Positions 43,603 through 53,630 of a stretch of DNA of 64,000 nucleotides are shown one piece after another. Numbering within the stretch: position 1 is the stretch's first letter; each line of letters opens with the position of its first letter. This DNA comes from Sphingomonas sp. LHG3406-1 (GTDB taxonomy: Bacteria > Pseudomonadota > Alphaproteobacteria > Sphingomonadales > Sphingomonadaceae). The notes beneath the pieces were generated by a model, which saw only the letters and a program-made list of their open reading frames with translations, searched no databases and was not told the origin of the DNA. The position numbers and the translations under genes are program-made. The stretch is taken from NCBI RefSeq assembly GCF_029637485.1, contig NZ_CP069128.1:2140001-2204000 (forward strand), given 5' to 3'.

Positions 43603-44432
43603 TTGAGGCCTACATCGATGCGCGCGAGGCCGCGGAGATTGCGTCAACCGCGCGTCAGCGTGACGCCTGGAAAGCGATGCAACCGTACTGGGCCAAAGTG
43701 GAACCCGCGATGATCGATCATGAGATGGCGCAGGAGTATGTCCGCCGTCGCGACCGATCAGACTCAACCACTCGGTATGAACTCTCGATGCTCGCTGTCG
43801 CACTCCGGTGGGCTGCAAAGCAGGACCTGATCGACAAGGCTCCAGAGGTCTGGCGCCCAGCGGCACCTGAGCGCCGTGAGAAGCATCTTTCCCCTCGCGA
43901 GTTCGGGCGATGGTTCGCCGAAGTGAAGGCGGAGCACGCTCGTCTATTTGTGGAGATCGCGATCGCCACGATGGCACGGCCGAGTGCAATCCTCGAGCTT
44001 ACTTGGCGCCAGGTCGACTGGGAGCGAGGAATGCTCAATCTCAATCCTCCCGGGCGGCGCCAGACGAAGAAGCGCCGGCCGATTGTGGCGCTGGAAGAAG
44101 AGACGATCGCCGTGCTGAGGACGGCCTTCGAAGGTGCCCAAAGCGACTACGTGATCGAGCGCGGCGGCAAGAAGATCGACAGTATCAAGAAGGCGTTCCA
44201 GGCGGCATCAAAGCGGAGTGGGATTCATGTCACTCCGTACACGCTGCGGCATACTGGCGCCGTATGGGCGGCTGAGCGCGGAACGCCCATGACTGAGCTG
44301 GCCCAGTTCATGGGGCACGACGATGACCGAACCACGCAGAAACACTACGCGCGGTTCTCACCGACCTATCTCCGAAGTGTGTCTTCGAACCTTAGGGCTG
44401 CACGCAATGAGGCCGCCGCACTGGCCGACTAA
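43428..44432 (+). CDS. int: tyrosine integrase
   Basis: A 334-residue phage-type integrase. The N-terminal SAM-like core-binding domain (about 50-130) precedes a catalytic domain with Arg in MARPSAILELTWRQVD, His-x2-Arg in HVTPYTLRHTGAVWAAE, and His/Tyr in FMGHDDDRTTQKHYARF, so all catalytic residues are present. It begins MPEFSVQRLRGGYAI. It lies about 3.2 kb from the tRNA attachment site and reads toward it; in between are the HEPN/fusion pair. It should excise and integrate the whole 28-kb unit. Confidence 0.93.
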   Translation: MPEFSVQRLRGGYAIVWRDEAGKRRRFTLEATDRTTAQAEARGWWKRNTGAASTVGGIVEAYIDAREAAEIASTARQRDAWKAMQPYWAKVEPAMIDHEMAQEYVRRRDRSDSTTRYELSMLAVALRWAAKQDLIDKAPEVWRPAAPERREKHLSPREFGRWFAEVKAEHARLFVEIAIATMARPSAILELTWRQVDWERGMLNLNPPGRRQTKKRRPIVALEEETIAVLRTAFEGAQSDYVIERGGKKIDSIKKAFQAASKRSGIHVTPYTLRHTGAVWAAERGTPMTELAQFMGHDDDRTTQKHYARFSPTYLRSVSSNLRAARNEAAALAD

Positions 44433-44464
44433 CAAGGCTACCTTGCATACCTGCTATCTGCCGC

Positions 44465-45376
44465 TCACGGCGGCGACCAGCCGTGCATTTGTCGGGTATC
44501 CACGGGAGAGCGGACGTAGTCGGCGCTGGGGTCGCCGAGCAGTGCGACCAGCAGCCGGCAGACCACCGCCTGCATCTCCAGCGGCAGGTTCTGATTGGTG
44601 CCGACACCGTGCACGGCGAAGCCGAGCGGAGCATCCATGAAAAGGCTTTCGTGAACGGTTGCGTTGCGAATTACAGATACGGGCGAGGCGCCCGCCGTGT
44701 CGTCGGCCCAGCTAGGGACCGGGATCTGAAACAGCTCGCATAGCCACCGCACGCGACTGTGGTGCTTCACGCCGCCCTTAGGCAGTGGATGATAGTCCCT
44801 CGCCAGAGCAAAACAGGCGTCGAGCGCACCGTATAGATAGAGAAACTGCTCGAACTGCAGAGCCTGGGGCGCCTGAGCGATGTACAGTGCATGCAAGGCC
44901 GCCACCCAGAGGCGAGCCCGGAATGGTGAACTCTTGTTGGCCTGCCAGAAGCCCTCAGCCAGGCCAATGGCCCTGATCGTTTCCCGAGGGGTGAGCACAA
45001 AGTCGACCAGCTTGCGCGGCTTGGTTGCCGCAGCGTCCAAGAACCCCGCCTCCGTTGTGGTCAGCCGCATGCCAACGAAGAAGCTCAGCCCCCACACGAG
45101 GAACTCCAAATGTTCAGATCCGTCCGCACCTGCGTGGCACAGCCGGTGTGTCATCGGCAGCCCGAAGATCCGGCTGGGGTAGGCGCGCTCAATCACGCCC
45201 TCACCCATGACGTGGGTGCGGGCAAGCGGCGCATAGACCCAGTCGCCGTCCACACCAGGGCCATCGCGGACCGCCGAGACAGCCTCGTTGAGGCCCGGGA
45301 GAGTCGCGAGCGTGATAGGTCCGATGACACCGTCGAGCGGTTCCGGGTACCAGCCGAAGTCGGTCCAGCTGGTCAT
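44465..45376 (-). CDS. HEPN-like protein with RNATVH motif
   Basis: A 303-residue helical protein. VSVIRNATVHESLF contains RNATVH (R237 to H242), an RX4H site of the RNxxxH sort seen in HEPN ribonucleases of abortive-infection systems; the preceding FEQFLYLYGALDACFALARDYHPLP and SRVRWLCELFQIPVPSW are the expected upstream helices. The start at ATG 45376 is two bases after the stop of the methyltransferase-peptidase gene (TGACGATG), so the two are coupled. I do not recognise the N-terminal half (residues 1-130). Confidence 0.6.
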   Translation of the reverse strand: MTSWTDFGWYPEPLDGVIGPITLATLPGLNEAVSAVRDGPGVDGDWVYAPLARTHVMGEGVIERAYPSRIFGLPMTHRLCHAGADGSEHLEFLVWGLSFFVGMRLTTTEAGFLDAAATKPRKLVDFVLTPRETIRAIGLAEGFWQANKSSPFRARLWVAALHALYIAQAPQALQFEQFLYLYGALDACFALARDYHPLPKGGVKHHSRVRWLCELFQIPVPSWADDTAGASPVSVIRNATVHESLFMDAPLGFAVHGVGTNQNLPLEMQAVVCRLLVALLGDPSADYVRSPVDTRQMHGWSPP

Positions 45377-45378
45377 CG

Positions 45379-47181
45379 TCACCGAACTGGGAATAATATT
45401 TCGAGCCGCTGGGCCATCCAGTCGAATGCCTGGCGCGGAGTCGGACGTTTGGACGGTGGGGAGCCCGCGGGGTCGAAAAGCGCCTTTAGGAGATAAGAGC
45501 CGTTCTCCAGCGCCGGGCTGCGCTCGCCGAGGTCGAACTTCGCCGTCGCCGCCCGGAAGCGCTGGATCACGGGCGGGTGCGTCGGCCCTTGGCCGCCCAC
45601 GGATTCGAAGAGAAACAGCCAAGCCAGGGCGGTGATTACCATCAGCGCGCGGAATTCGCGGTCCAAGCCGGAGCCAGCGTCATCCAGCACCCAGCTGGTG
45701 GCGAAATCGTCCGCCTGAATTTCCTGTCGGACCATCTGGTCGGCGGGAAGAAAGGGATCATGTCCGTGATGCACGTGGCCAATCTCGTGCAGCAGAATCC
45801 AACTCAGAGCACCGAAGAACAGGTTGTTAATCTTCCCCTCGTGGGAAGTCGGAGAGGCCTGCGCGTCCGGTACGCCAAGGCCGGGCGGCCAACTCCGGTC
45901 TTCTCTAACGAGCCGTTTGGCATAGTCGACGTAGCCCTGCAGATTTAGGTCGTGCCACTGGTTGGCGAAATCGACGCCCGTAACGCTTTTGGCTTCTGGA
46001 GCCCGCGATGACAGCGAGCCCATCTGCATGACGGAGTAGGCCACATAAGCCACACACCATAAGCTCGCGAGCCCCGCCCAGGTCACATAGACGGACTTCT
46101 GATCGACCCTGGCCCAGAACTCCGCCTTGGAACCCAGCGGGGTGATGGTCCACTCGCCCGTTCCGAATACCTCCCCTGCAAGTACCTGCGCGCGTTCCGG
46201 TGCGATGTTGAAGGGAGTGCGATTGACCACGGCGAACAATCCACCGGTAGCTGCCTCCGTCGACAGTTCGCGCGCGCGCAAAAGAGTAGAAATCGCCATC
46301 TGCTGCCCGGGGATGTGGGTGCCCCCGGAGCCGCGCATCACGATGGCGCCAGGCGAGACGGGCTCGACATAGGGGTACGCTCTTACGGCGACCAACTCGA
46401 TCGGACTTCCCGCGATCGCGCGGCGCCGGTCTGCCTCGACTTCACGGCGGTGGCCGTCGATGTCGCCAGCGCCGCGCACCACGATCTGGATGAGCCCTCC
46501 AGGACGGAGGTGCCGCAGGGCGATTTTCATCGCCTCGTCCTCGATCGCCCAACGGAAGTCCTCATCACCTCGAGCACTAATGCGTTGAGCGACCTTGGTC
46601 ATCGAACGCGCTTTGTGTCCGCCGGTGAACCACAAAGTTACGGCGTCGAATGGCCCGTTGTCACGAAGCCACAGCTGGAAAGCCACGTCCTTCACCAGCA
46701 CATCCGCATTGATCAGCACTCGATCGCCCTGAACCACAATCGCTGCAGGGGCTGGAACAGTATCGTAGCGCTTCATGCCAAGTTTCCACTGGAGGCGCGC
46801 GCTAGCGACCGCCTCTGGCGCCAGTTCGAGCCGCGTTGCGGCATCCGCTAGACAGTGGGGGTTTTCGTCGATGCCGGCGATCAGTCGGTCTCGTTGCGGG
46901 ATAGCAGCTGAGAGCGCTTCCAAGCCTTGGCCTAGGCCGCAGCCAATGTCGAGCACGCGGACAACGTCGCCAGCCTCGACCAGCTCAGCCGCTAGGGCGG
47001 CGTAAAGCCCCTCCGTGACATAGTGGTCGGCATTCACCCCCCACTCCCGGGCGTAGATCTCCTGCGCGACCTCGACTGCTTTGCCGCGGGGTGCCGCAAA
47101 AATGGGGCCATGGCAGTCGCCGTAGCGTCGGCCGCTGCCGCACGCGCAATCATCATCAGGCTTCAAATCAGGCTTCGACAT
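45379..47181 (-). CDS. SEC-C / SAM-methyltransferase / HExxH metallopeptidase fusion
   Basis: A 600-residue protein with three parts. Residues 11-25 have a SEC-C-like zinc motif CACGSGRRYGDCHG. A Rossmann methyltransferase follows, with motif I VLDIGCGLGQG (76-86) and acidic loop AGIDENPH; later DAVTLWFTGGH fits motif IV. The C-terminal part has a zincin site LLHEIGHVHHGH (H465, E466, H469) and RQEIQADDFA (E487), resembling Lit-type peptidase U49/M48-like enzymes; a hydrophobic stretch (WAGLASLWCVAYVAYSVM) precedes it. The combination is unusual, and I know of no named family. Start ATG 47181 follows GAGAG. It is coupled to the HEPN gene, as in two-gene toxin or abortive infection loci. Confidence 0.6.
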   Translation of the reverse strand: MSKPDLKPDDDCACGSGRRYGDCHGPIFAAPRGKAVEVAQEIYAREWGVNADHYVTEGLYAALAAELVEAGDVVRVLDIGCGLGQGLEALSAAIPQRDRLIAGIDENPHCLADAATRLELAPEAVASARLQWKLGMKRYDTVPAPAAIVVQGDRVLINADVLVKDVAFQLWLRDNGPFDAVTLWFTGGHKARSMTKVAQRISARGDEDFRWAIEDEAMKIALRHLRPGGLIQIVVRGAGDIDGHRREVEADRRRAIAGSPIELVAVRAYPYVEPVSPGAIVMRGSGGTHIPGQQMAISTLLRARELSTEAATGGLFAVVNRTPFNIAPERAQVLAGEVFGTGEWTITPLGSKAEFWARVDQKSVYVTWAGLASLWCVAYVAYSVMQMGSLSSRAPEAKSVTGVDFANQWHDLNLQGYVDYAKRLVREDRSWPPGLGVPDAQASPTSHEGKINNLFFGALSWILLHEIGHVHHGHDPFLPADQMVRQEIQADDFATSWVLDDAGSGLDREFRALMVITALAWLFLFESVGGQGPTHPPVIQRFRAATAKFDLGERSPALENGSYLLKALFDPAGSPPSKRPTPRQAFDWMAQRLEILFPVR

Positions 47182-47614
47182 TGGCTCTCACTTCGGCGGG
47201 AATACGAGATAGTCCGCCAACGATGGGAACGACCGTAGCCCCTTCAACGGTTAGTGTGGCCAACTTCGGAATTCAGACGTCGGCCGGGCTCGGTCGCCAC
47301 TCGGACGGACCGGATGTCATTTTCTGCACGCTTGCTGTTCCGACCAAAGGCTATGAGCACCCTAGAGTTATCCAAGAAGTGCAGATCGGACCCGGGCATG
47401 GTGTATATTTAGCAGAGATAACAAACACTTAGCGTCGCGGCTGGTCGTCGCGGGTCACAGGACACATTCAAAAAAGCACTAATGGACCGTGCCAGATGGC
47501 GTCCGGTGGTCAGCGCGCTGGCTGTGCGCAACGACGGCACAAGGTTCAATGTGAGCCTCCGACCCCTGTCCTTCTGCGCGGTCGCGCAGCGATATTGCTC
47601 TCGCGAATAAGTGG
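47182..47614. other. intergenic region between the fusion gene and tRNA-Pro
   Basis: About 430 bases, holding the start region of the fusion gene, a weak + strand ORF (47223-47432, 69 residues, MGTTVAPSTVSVANFG..., without ribosome site) and an inner att-like repeat. I see no other gene. Confidence 0.4.
47541..47570 (+). repeat. inner att-like repeat, right end
   Basis: AAGGTTCAATGTGAGCCTCC then GACCCCTGTC. Matches 19794-19822 at about 26 of 30 positions with one gap and resembles the att core. It lies 44 bases from the att repeat, against 95 on the left. Confidence 0.5.
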
Positions 47615-47660
47615 TGGTCGGGGAGAGAGGATTCGAACCTCCGGCCCCTGCCTCCCGAAG
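47614..47660 (-). repeat. right attachment site
   Basis: Identical to 19653-19699; lies within the intact tRNA-Pro gene, covering anticodon-loop side to CCA. Integration replaced the tRNA 3' half with the same sequence, keeping the gene functional. Confidence 0.93.
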
Positions 47661-47691
47661 ACAGTGCTCTACCAGGCTGAGCTACTCCCCG
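47615..47691 (-). tRNA. tRNA-Pro(CGG)
   Basis: Folds as a full tRNA on the minus strand: acceptor CGGGGAG paired with CTCCCCG; D stem GCTC/GAGC; anticodon arm CTGTC-TTCGGGA-GGCAG giving anticodon CGG (codon CCG); T arm GGAGG-TTCGAAT-CCTCT; encoded ACCA end. It is the integration target of the 28-kb island. Confidence 0.95.
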
Positions 47692-47773
47692 ACCGGAACC
47701 CGCTTTGCAGCGGGAGCCAAGGCGGGGCGGTCTTTAGGCGGCGGTTCACAAGAGCGCAAGTGATATAGGCCGC

Positions 47774-49081
47774 TTATTCCTGGTCGCGCCGTCCGGCCTC
47801 GAGGAGGTCGGGGAGGCGGACCAGTTTCTCGCGCGCGAAACCGGCGCGGGCAGCCGCGATTTCGGCGGCCTCGATCTTCTGCCAGTCGGCGAACAACACC
47901 GGCTCGCAACCGCGCGAGGCGAGCAGGCGGTCGAGACCGGCGGCACCGTCGCGGGTGGAGCCTGCCGGCACCGCGGCGGCGATGGCCTCGGCGACCTCGA
48001 AGCCGTCGGGACGGTTGGTGCCGATGGTGCCGGTCGGCCCGCGCCGTGCCCAACCGACGGCGTAGAGGCGCTCGGCGATGAGGCCGGTGCGATTGGGATA
48101 CCGGCCGAGCGCCTCGTCATAGGGGATGCCGGGGATGGGCGGCGAGGAATAGCCGATGCAGGAGATGACGAGCGAGGCGGGCAGGGCGTAGGTCTCGCCG
48201 GTCCCGCGCGCCTGCCCGTCGGGACCAAGCGCGGTGCGCTCGACGATGACCTGGCTGGCGCGGCCGTCGCCTTCGATGGCGACCGGCTTGGCGAAGAAGT
48301 CGAAGGAGATGGTCTTCGGCTTGCTTCCGTCGGGCGGCGTGGCGGCAAAGGCCCGGAGCAGCTCGACGCTCTTGCGCTGGCCGGGATCGAGCGCGGCGTC
48401 CGTGCCCTGGGGCGGGAAATCGGCGGGATCGACCGAGGGCGCGGCAGCCTGAAGATGGCCGAGTTCGCCCAGCTCCTTCGGGGTCATGGCGATCTGGTGC
48501 GGGCCGCGGCGGCCAAGGATGGTGATGGAGCGCACCCGGCTGCCGCCAAGCGCCTCGAAGGCATGGGCGACGATGTCGGAGCCGGCGAACTCGGCCGGGG
48601 TCTTGGCGAGGATTCGCGCGCAGTCGAGCGCGACATTGCCGTTGCCGACGATGACGGCATGTTCGGCAGACAGCGGTGGGTCGAGGTCGGCGAAATCCGG
48701 ATGGCCGTTGTACCAGCCGACGAACGCGGCCGAGCCGATCACGCCGGGCAGGTCGTCGCCGGGAATGCCGAGCCGGCGGTCGAGCGGAGCGCCGGTGGCG
48801 AGCACCACCGCGTCATAATAATGGAGCAGCTCCTCGATCGACACGTCGGCGCCGAGGTGGACGTTGCCGAGGAAGCGGACCCCGGGGGTGAGCGCGACCT
48901 TTTCGTAGCGGCGGGCGACGGCCTTGATCGACTGGTGGTCGGGCGCGACCCCGAAGCGGATCAGGCCATAGGGGACCGGCAGCCGGTCGAGGATGTCGAT
49001 GGCGACGCCGCCGCCCTTGAGCAAAGCCTCGGCGGTGTAGAAGCCGGCAGGGCCGGAGCCGACGATGGCGACATGTTTCAT
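47774..49081 (-). CDS. ferredoxin--NADP(+) reductase-like flavoprotein (FprA/adrenodoxin reductase type)
   Basis: A 435-residue FAD- and NADP-dependent oxidoreductase. N-terminal FAD site VAIVGSGPAGFYTAEALL, then RLPVPYGLIRFGVAPDHQSIKAV, AVVLATGAPLDRRLGIPGDDLPGV, an NADP-binding AVIVGNGNVALDCARIL, and the late ISCIGYSSPPIPGIPYD, all hallmarks of adrenodoxin-reductase-like FprA enzymes. Predicted to pass electrons from NADPH to ferredoxin. It is monocistronic, just after the tRNA on the same strand. Confidence 0.9.
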   Translation of the reverse strand: MKHVAIVGSGPAGFYTAEALLKGGGVAIDILDRLPVPYGLIRFGVAPDHQSIKAVARRYEKVALTPGVRFLGNVHLGADVSIEELLHYYDAVVLATGAPLDRRLGIPGDDLPGVIGSAAFVGWYNGHPDFADLDPPLSAEHAVIVGNGNVALDCARILAKTPAEFAGSDIVAHAFEALGGSRVRSITILGRRGPHQIAMTPKELGELGHLQAAAPSVDPADFPPQGTDAALDPGQRKSVELLRAFAATPPDGSKPKTISFDFFAKPVAIEGDGRASQVIVERTALGPDGQARGTGETYALPASLVISCIGYSSPPIPGIPYDEALGRYPNRTGLIAERLYAVGWARRGPTGTIGTNRPDGFEVAEAIAAAVPAGSTRDGAAGLDRLLASRGCEPVLFADWQKIEAAEIAAARAGFAREKLVRLPDLLEAGRRDQE

Positions 49082-49298
49082 GGGCTCGGCTCCTCAGGAT
49101 CTGCGCCGGAAGAAAAGAAATTCTGCCTTGGATTTCAGTTTGTCCACTTCGCGGGCCGGGCGGGCCCCGAAGGTCCGGGATCGGCGGGCGTGAACAGCGT
49201 GGCGGACCATCAGCGGAGGATGAACCCCGATGTCCTACTAGGCAAGGCAAGCGCGGCGGCGCGGCGGCACCGAACCCCGGCAGGAGCGGGGAAACAGC

Positions 49299-49622
49299 CT
49301 ATTTCTTCGAGCGGTCCTCGAGCAGCAGTTCGCTTCCCTTCGACCGCAGCGCGGCCTCGATCGGCCTGGCCATCATGGCGAGAAGGCCGGGCAGGGCGAC
49401 GTGGACTCGGACCAGCGCATCTTCCACTTCGAGCCGCGCTTCGGCCGACTGCCCCATGGCCGCGATGACGAGGTCGAGGCGGTCGCCCTGCCATTCGTGC
49501 GTGACCGCCGCTCCGCCCGGAAAGAAGCTGGTGAGCTTGTGGATATTGTCCGCGATGCGGCGGCGGGCCTCGGTCCGGCCGAGCTTGTGCGGCAGGTCGA
49601 CATGGATTGGCTGCGTGCTCAT
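49299..49622 (-). CDS. PHA-granule-associated (polyhydroxyalkanoic acid system) family protein
   Basis: A 107-residue protein, MSTQPIHVDLPHKLGRTEARRRIADNI at the start, followed by two strand-rich stretches (HEWQGDRLDLVIAAMGQSAEARLEVED, VRVHVALPGLLAMM). This matches the small family annotated as polyhydroxyalkanoic acid system protein (PHA_gran_rgn). Function uncertain; steroidogenic acute regulatory-like small barrel is likely. Start ATG 49622 is chosen over an upstream start at 49664. Confidence 0.7.
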   Translation of the reverse strand: MSTQPIHVDLPHKLGRTEARRRIADNIHKLTSFFPGGAAVTHEWQGDRLDLVIAAMGQSAEARLEVEDALVRVHVALPGLLAMMARPIEAALRSKGSELLLEDRSKK

Positions 49623-49681
49623 GGAGGCGAGTTGTGGCCCGTCCGGTGTCTTTTCAACCCGCAATGCGTTATGAAGGGGAA

Positions 49682-50539
49682 ATGCGGATCCTTGCGGCGA
49701 TCCTTGCCGGCCTGACGCTGGCGGCCCCCTCGGCCGCGCAATATGCCGTGCCTCCCGCCTATCCGGCCCCCGTCGCGCCGCTCCGGCCAGCCCCGTACAA
49801 CGCCGTCTGGAATCCCGCCGCCGACTATGTCGAGGCGGGTCAGGACGAGCCCGGCTATCGCGTCTGGGTGACGCAGGCGCCGTGGCGGGCCGGGGCGGTT
49901 GCCGAGTTCCACCGCTATCTGCAGGCGAGCGGCGTCGCCTATGTCGCGCCGACCTGGCAGTTGCTCCGCACCGCCAGCGACTGGCGCCGCTGCGGGGCCG
50001 ATCCGTTCGAAGTGCCGCCCGCGGAGGAATGGGCGAACATCGTCAATACGCTGCGCTACGTGCGCGACCATGTCGTGCCCAAGGTCGGTCCGGTCGAGCC
50101 GGTCAGTGTCTTCCGCAACGCCGGCCTCAACCGCTGCGCGGGCGGGGCACCGGAAAGCGTCCATCGCAGCATGAGCGCGATCGACTTCGTGCCGCTGCAG
50201 CCGCTCGACCGGGGATCGATGATCCGCCGGCTGTGCGCCGAGCACCAGGCCGAAGGCCCGCGCTACAATGCGGGCCTCGGCTTCTATGCCAAGATGCGCT
50301 TTCACGTGGACAGCTGGAAATATCGGACCTGGGGCCGGACCGATCACGGCCACCTCGCCTGTCCGAAGGCCGAGCCGGTCGTGACCCTGGCAAAGACGAC
50401 GGGTGGCAGTCCGTCGGGCGCGACGCTTGCAACGGGCGTGACCGCCGCGGTGCAGGCGACCGCGCCGGCTACCGGCGCCGTCGTCCGGCCGGCTGGAGAC
50501 CCGTTGGCACCGCTGCCGGAGACCAGCGGCGGGCGTTGA
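49682..50539 (+). CDS. peptidase M15-like secreted protein
   Basis: A 285-residue secreted protein; signal MRILAAILAGLTLAAPSAAQ then a proline-rich linker. SVHRSMSAIDFVP gives the His and Asp, and YAKMRFHVDSWKYRTWG gives the second His, of the M15A (D-Ala-D-Ala carboxypeptidase/endolysin-like) zinc site. Likely trims peptidoglycan. Start ATG 49682 behind AGGGGAA. C-terminal tail is alanine/threonine-rich. Confidence 0.75.
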   Translation: MRILAAILAGLTLAAPSAAQYAVPPAYPAPVAPLRPAPYNAVWNPAADYVEAGQDEPGYRVWVTQAPWRAGAVAEFHRYLQASGVAYVAPTWQLLRTASDWRRCGADPFEVPPAEEWANIVNTLRYVRDHVVPKVGPVEPVSVFRNAGLNRCAGGAPESVHRSMSAIDFVPLQPLDRGSMIRRLCAEHQAEGPRYNAGLGFYAKMRFHVDSWKYRTWGRTDHGHLACPKAEPVVTLAKTTGGSPSGATLATGVTAAVQATAPATGAVVRPAGDPLAPLPETSGGR

Positions 50540-50540
50540 G

Positions 50541-50565
50541 CCCTTGTGTTGCTCAAGGGCAACAC
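50541..50565 (+). promoter_or_regulatory. inverted repeats in the clpB leader
   Basis: CCCTTG at 50541-50546 with CAAGGG at 50554-50559, and GTGTTGC at 50546-50552 with GCAACAC at 50559-50565: two overlapping alternative hairpins, 37 bases before the clpB start. This could be a heat-responsive RNA or a protein site, or simply the end of the M15 transcript. Confidence 0.35.
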
Positions 50566-50601
50566 TATCTTCCTCCACAGAGGTAGGGGAAGTCTAGCCA
50601 C

Positions 50602-53202
<2,601 letters not shown>

Positions 53203-53227
53203 GGGCTGCCGCCGGGCATTGCCCGAC

Positions 53228-53497
53228 CTAGTTTGGCAGCTGCCCCAGTGTCGAGTCCGACCGCTTCTTGAGATCGCCGAGGCCGCTCTGGCTCTTGGCG
53301 GCGATATCGTCCCACTGCTTCCTGGTGCGGCAGGTCCGAACCGGCAGCATCGAGCCGGTCGGAACGATCTTCTCGCAGACCTTCTCTTCCCTTGCGGGCT
53401 TGGCCGATGGCGCTTCGGCGCCGGCCTGCGGTGCCGCAGGTCCGGCCATGGCCGCACTGGCGAGGGTCAGGCTGGCGACGGCCACGAACGCTTTCAT
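53228..53497 (-). CDS. small secreted hypothetical protein
   Basis: An 89-residue exported protein: signal MKAFVAVASLTLASAAMA, a short Ala/Pro linker, and a C-terminal region with two cysteines (KVCEKIVPTGSMLPVRTCRTRKQWDDI) that probably form a disulfide. No family assigned, but this Cys-x12-Cys followed by RxxW pattern is common in sphingomonad small periplasmic proteins. Convergent with clpB, with 25 bases between. Confidence 0.6.
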   Translation of the reverse strand: MKAFVAVASLTLASAAMAGPAAPQAGAEAPSAKPAREEKVCEKIVPTGSMLPVRTCRTRKQWDDIAAKSQSGLGDLKKRSDSTLGQLPN

Positions 53498-53580
53498 GCA
53501 ACGAACTCCTTGAACGTCACGCAATGTTGGCGCCCGCGGCTGCGGCCGTCGCGCTGTTTTCGACGAAGGGGCAAAGAAAA

Positions 53581-53606
53581 TGGGCGGCGCCTTCCGGCAC
53601 CGCCCA
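53581..53606 (-). terminator. intrinsic terminator after the TonB receptor
   Basis: On the minus strand TGGGCGG pairs with CCGCCCA (53600-53606 and 53581-53587), followed by TTTTCTTTG. This is a proper terminator for the receptor that ends at 53631. Confidence 0.8.
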
Positions 53607-53630
53607 CTTCCTTACCGTTTGTCCGGGCCC

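Larger units (their letters stand above)
19653..47660. mobile_element. tRNA-Pro-integrated genomic island, 28 kb
   Basis: Bounded by identical 47-bp direct repeats (19653-19699 and 47614-47660). The right copy is the 3' half of an intact tRNA-Pro(CGG) gene, the classic target of tyrosine integrases. Inside are an integrase with full catalytic residues (43428-44432), an overlapping excisionase-like gene and an HUH-type Rep/relaxase-like gene; I see no mating-pair or phage structural genes, so it is an island or mobilizable element rather than a self-transmissible ICE or prophage. Cargo is overwhelmingly DNA/RNA-targeting: two restriction-modification type clusters, several PD-(D/E)XK nucleases, two HEPN-type proteins, an ArdC-like antirestriction protein. 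The unit spans one repeat to the other, 27,961 bp per copy. Confidence 0.92.

Noticed and set aside
47223..47432. 69-residue + strand ORF near the island end
   Set aside because: No ribosome site and no family; left as a note in the intergenic entry.
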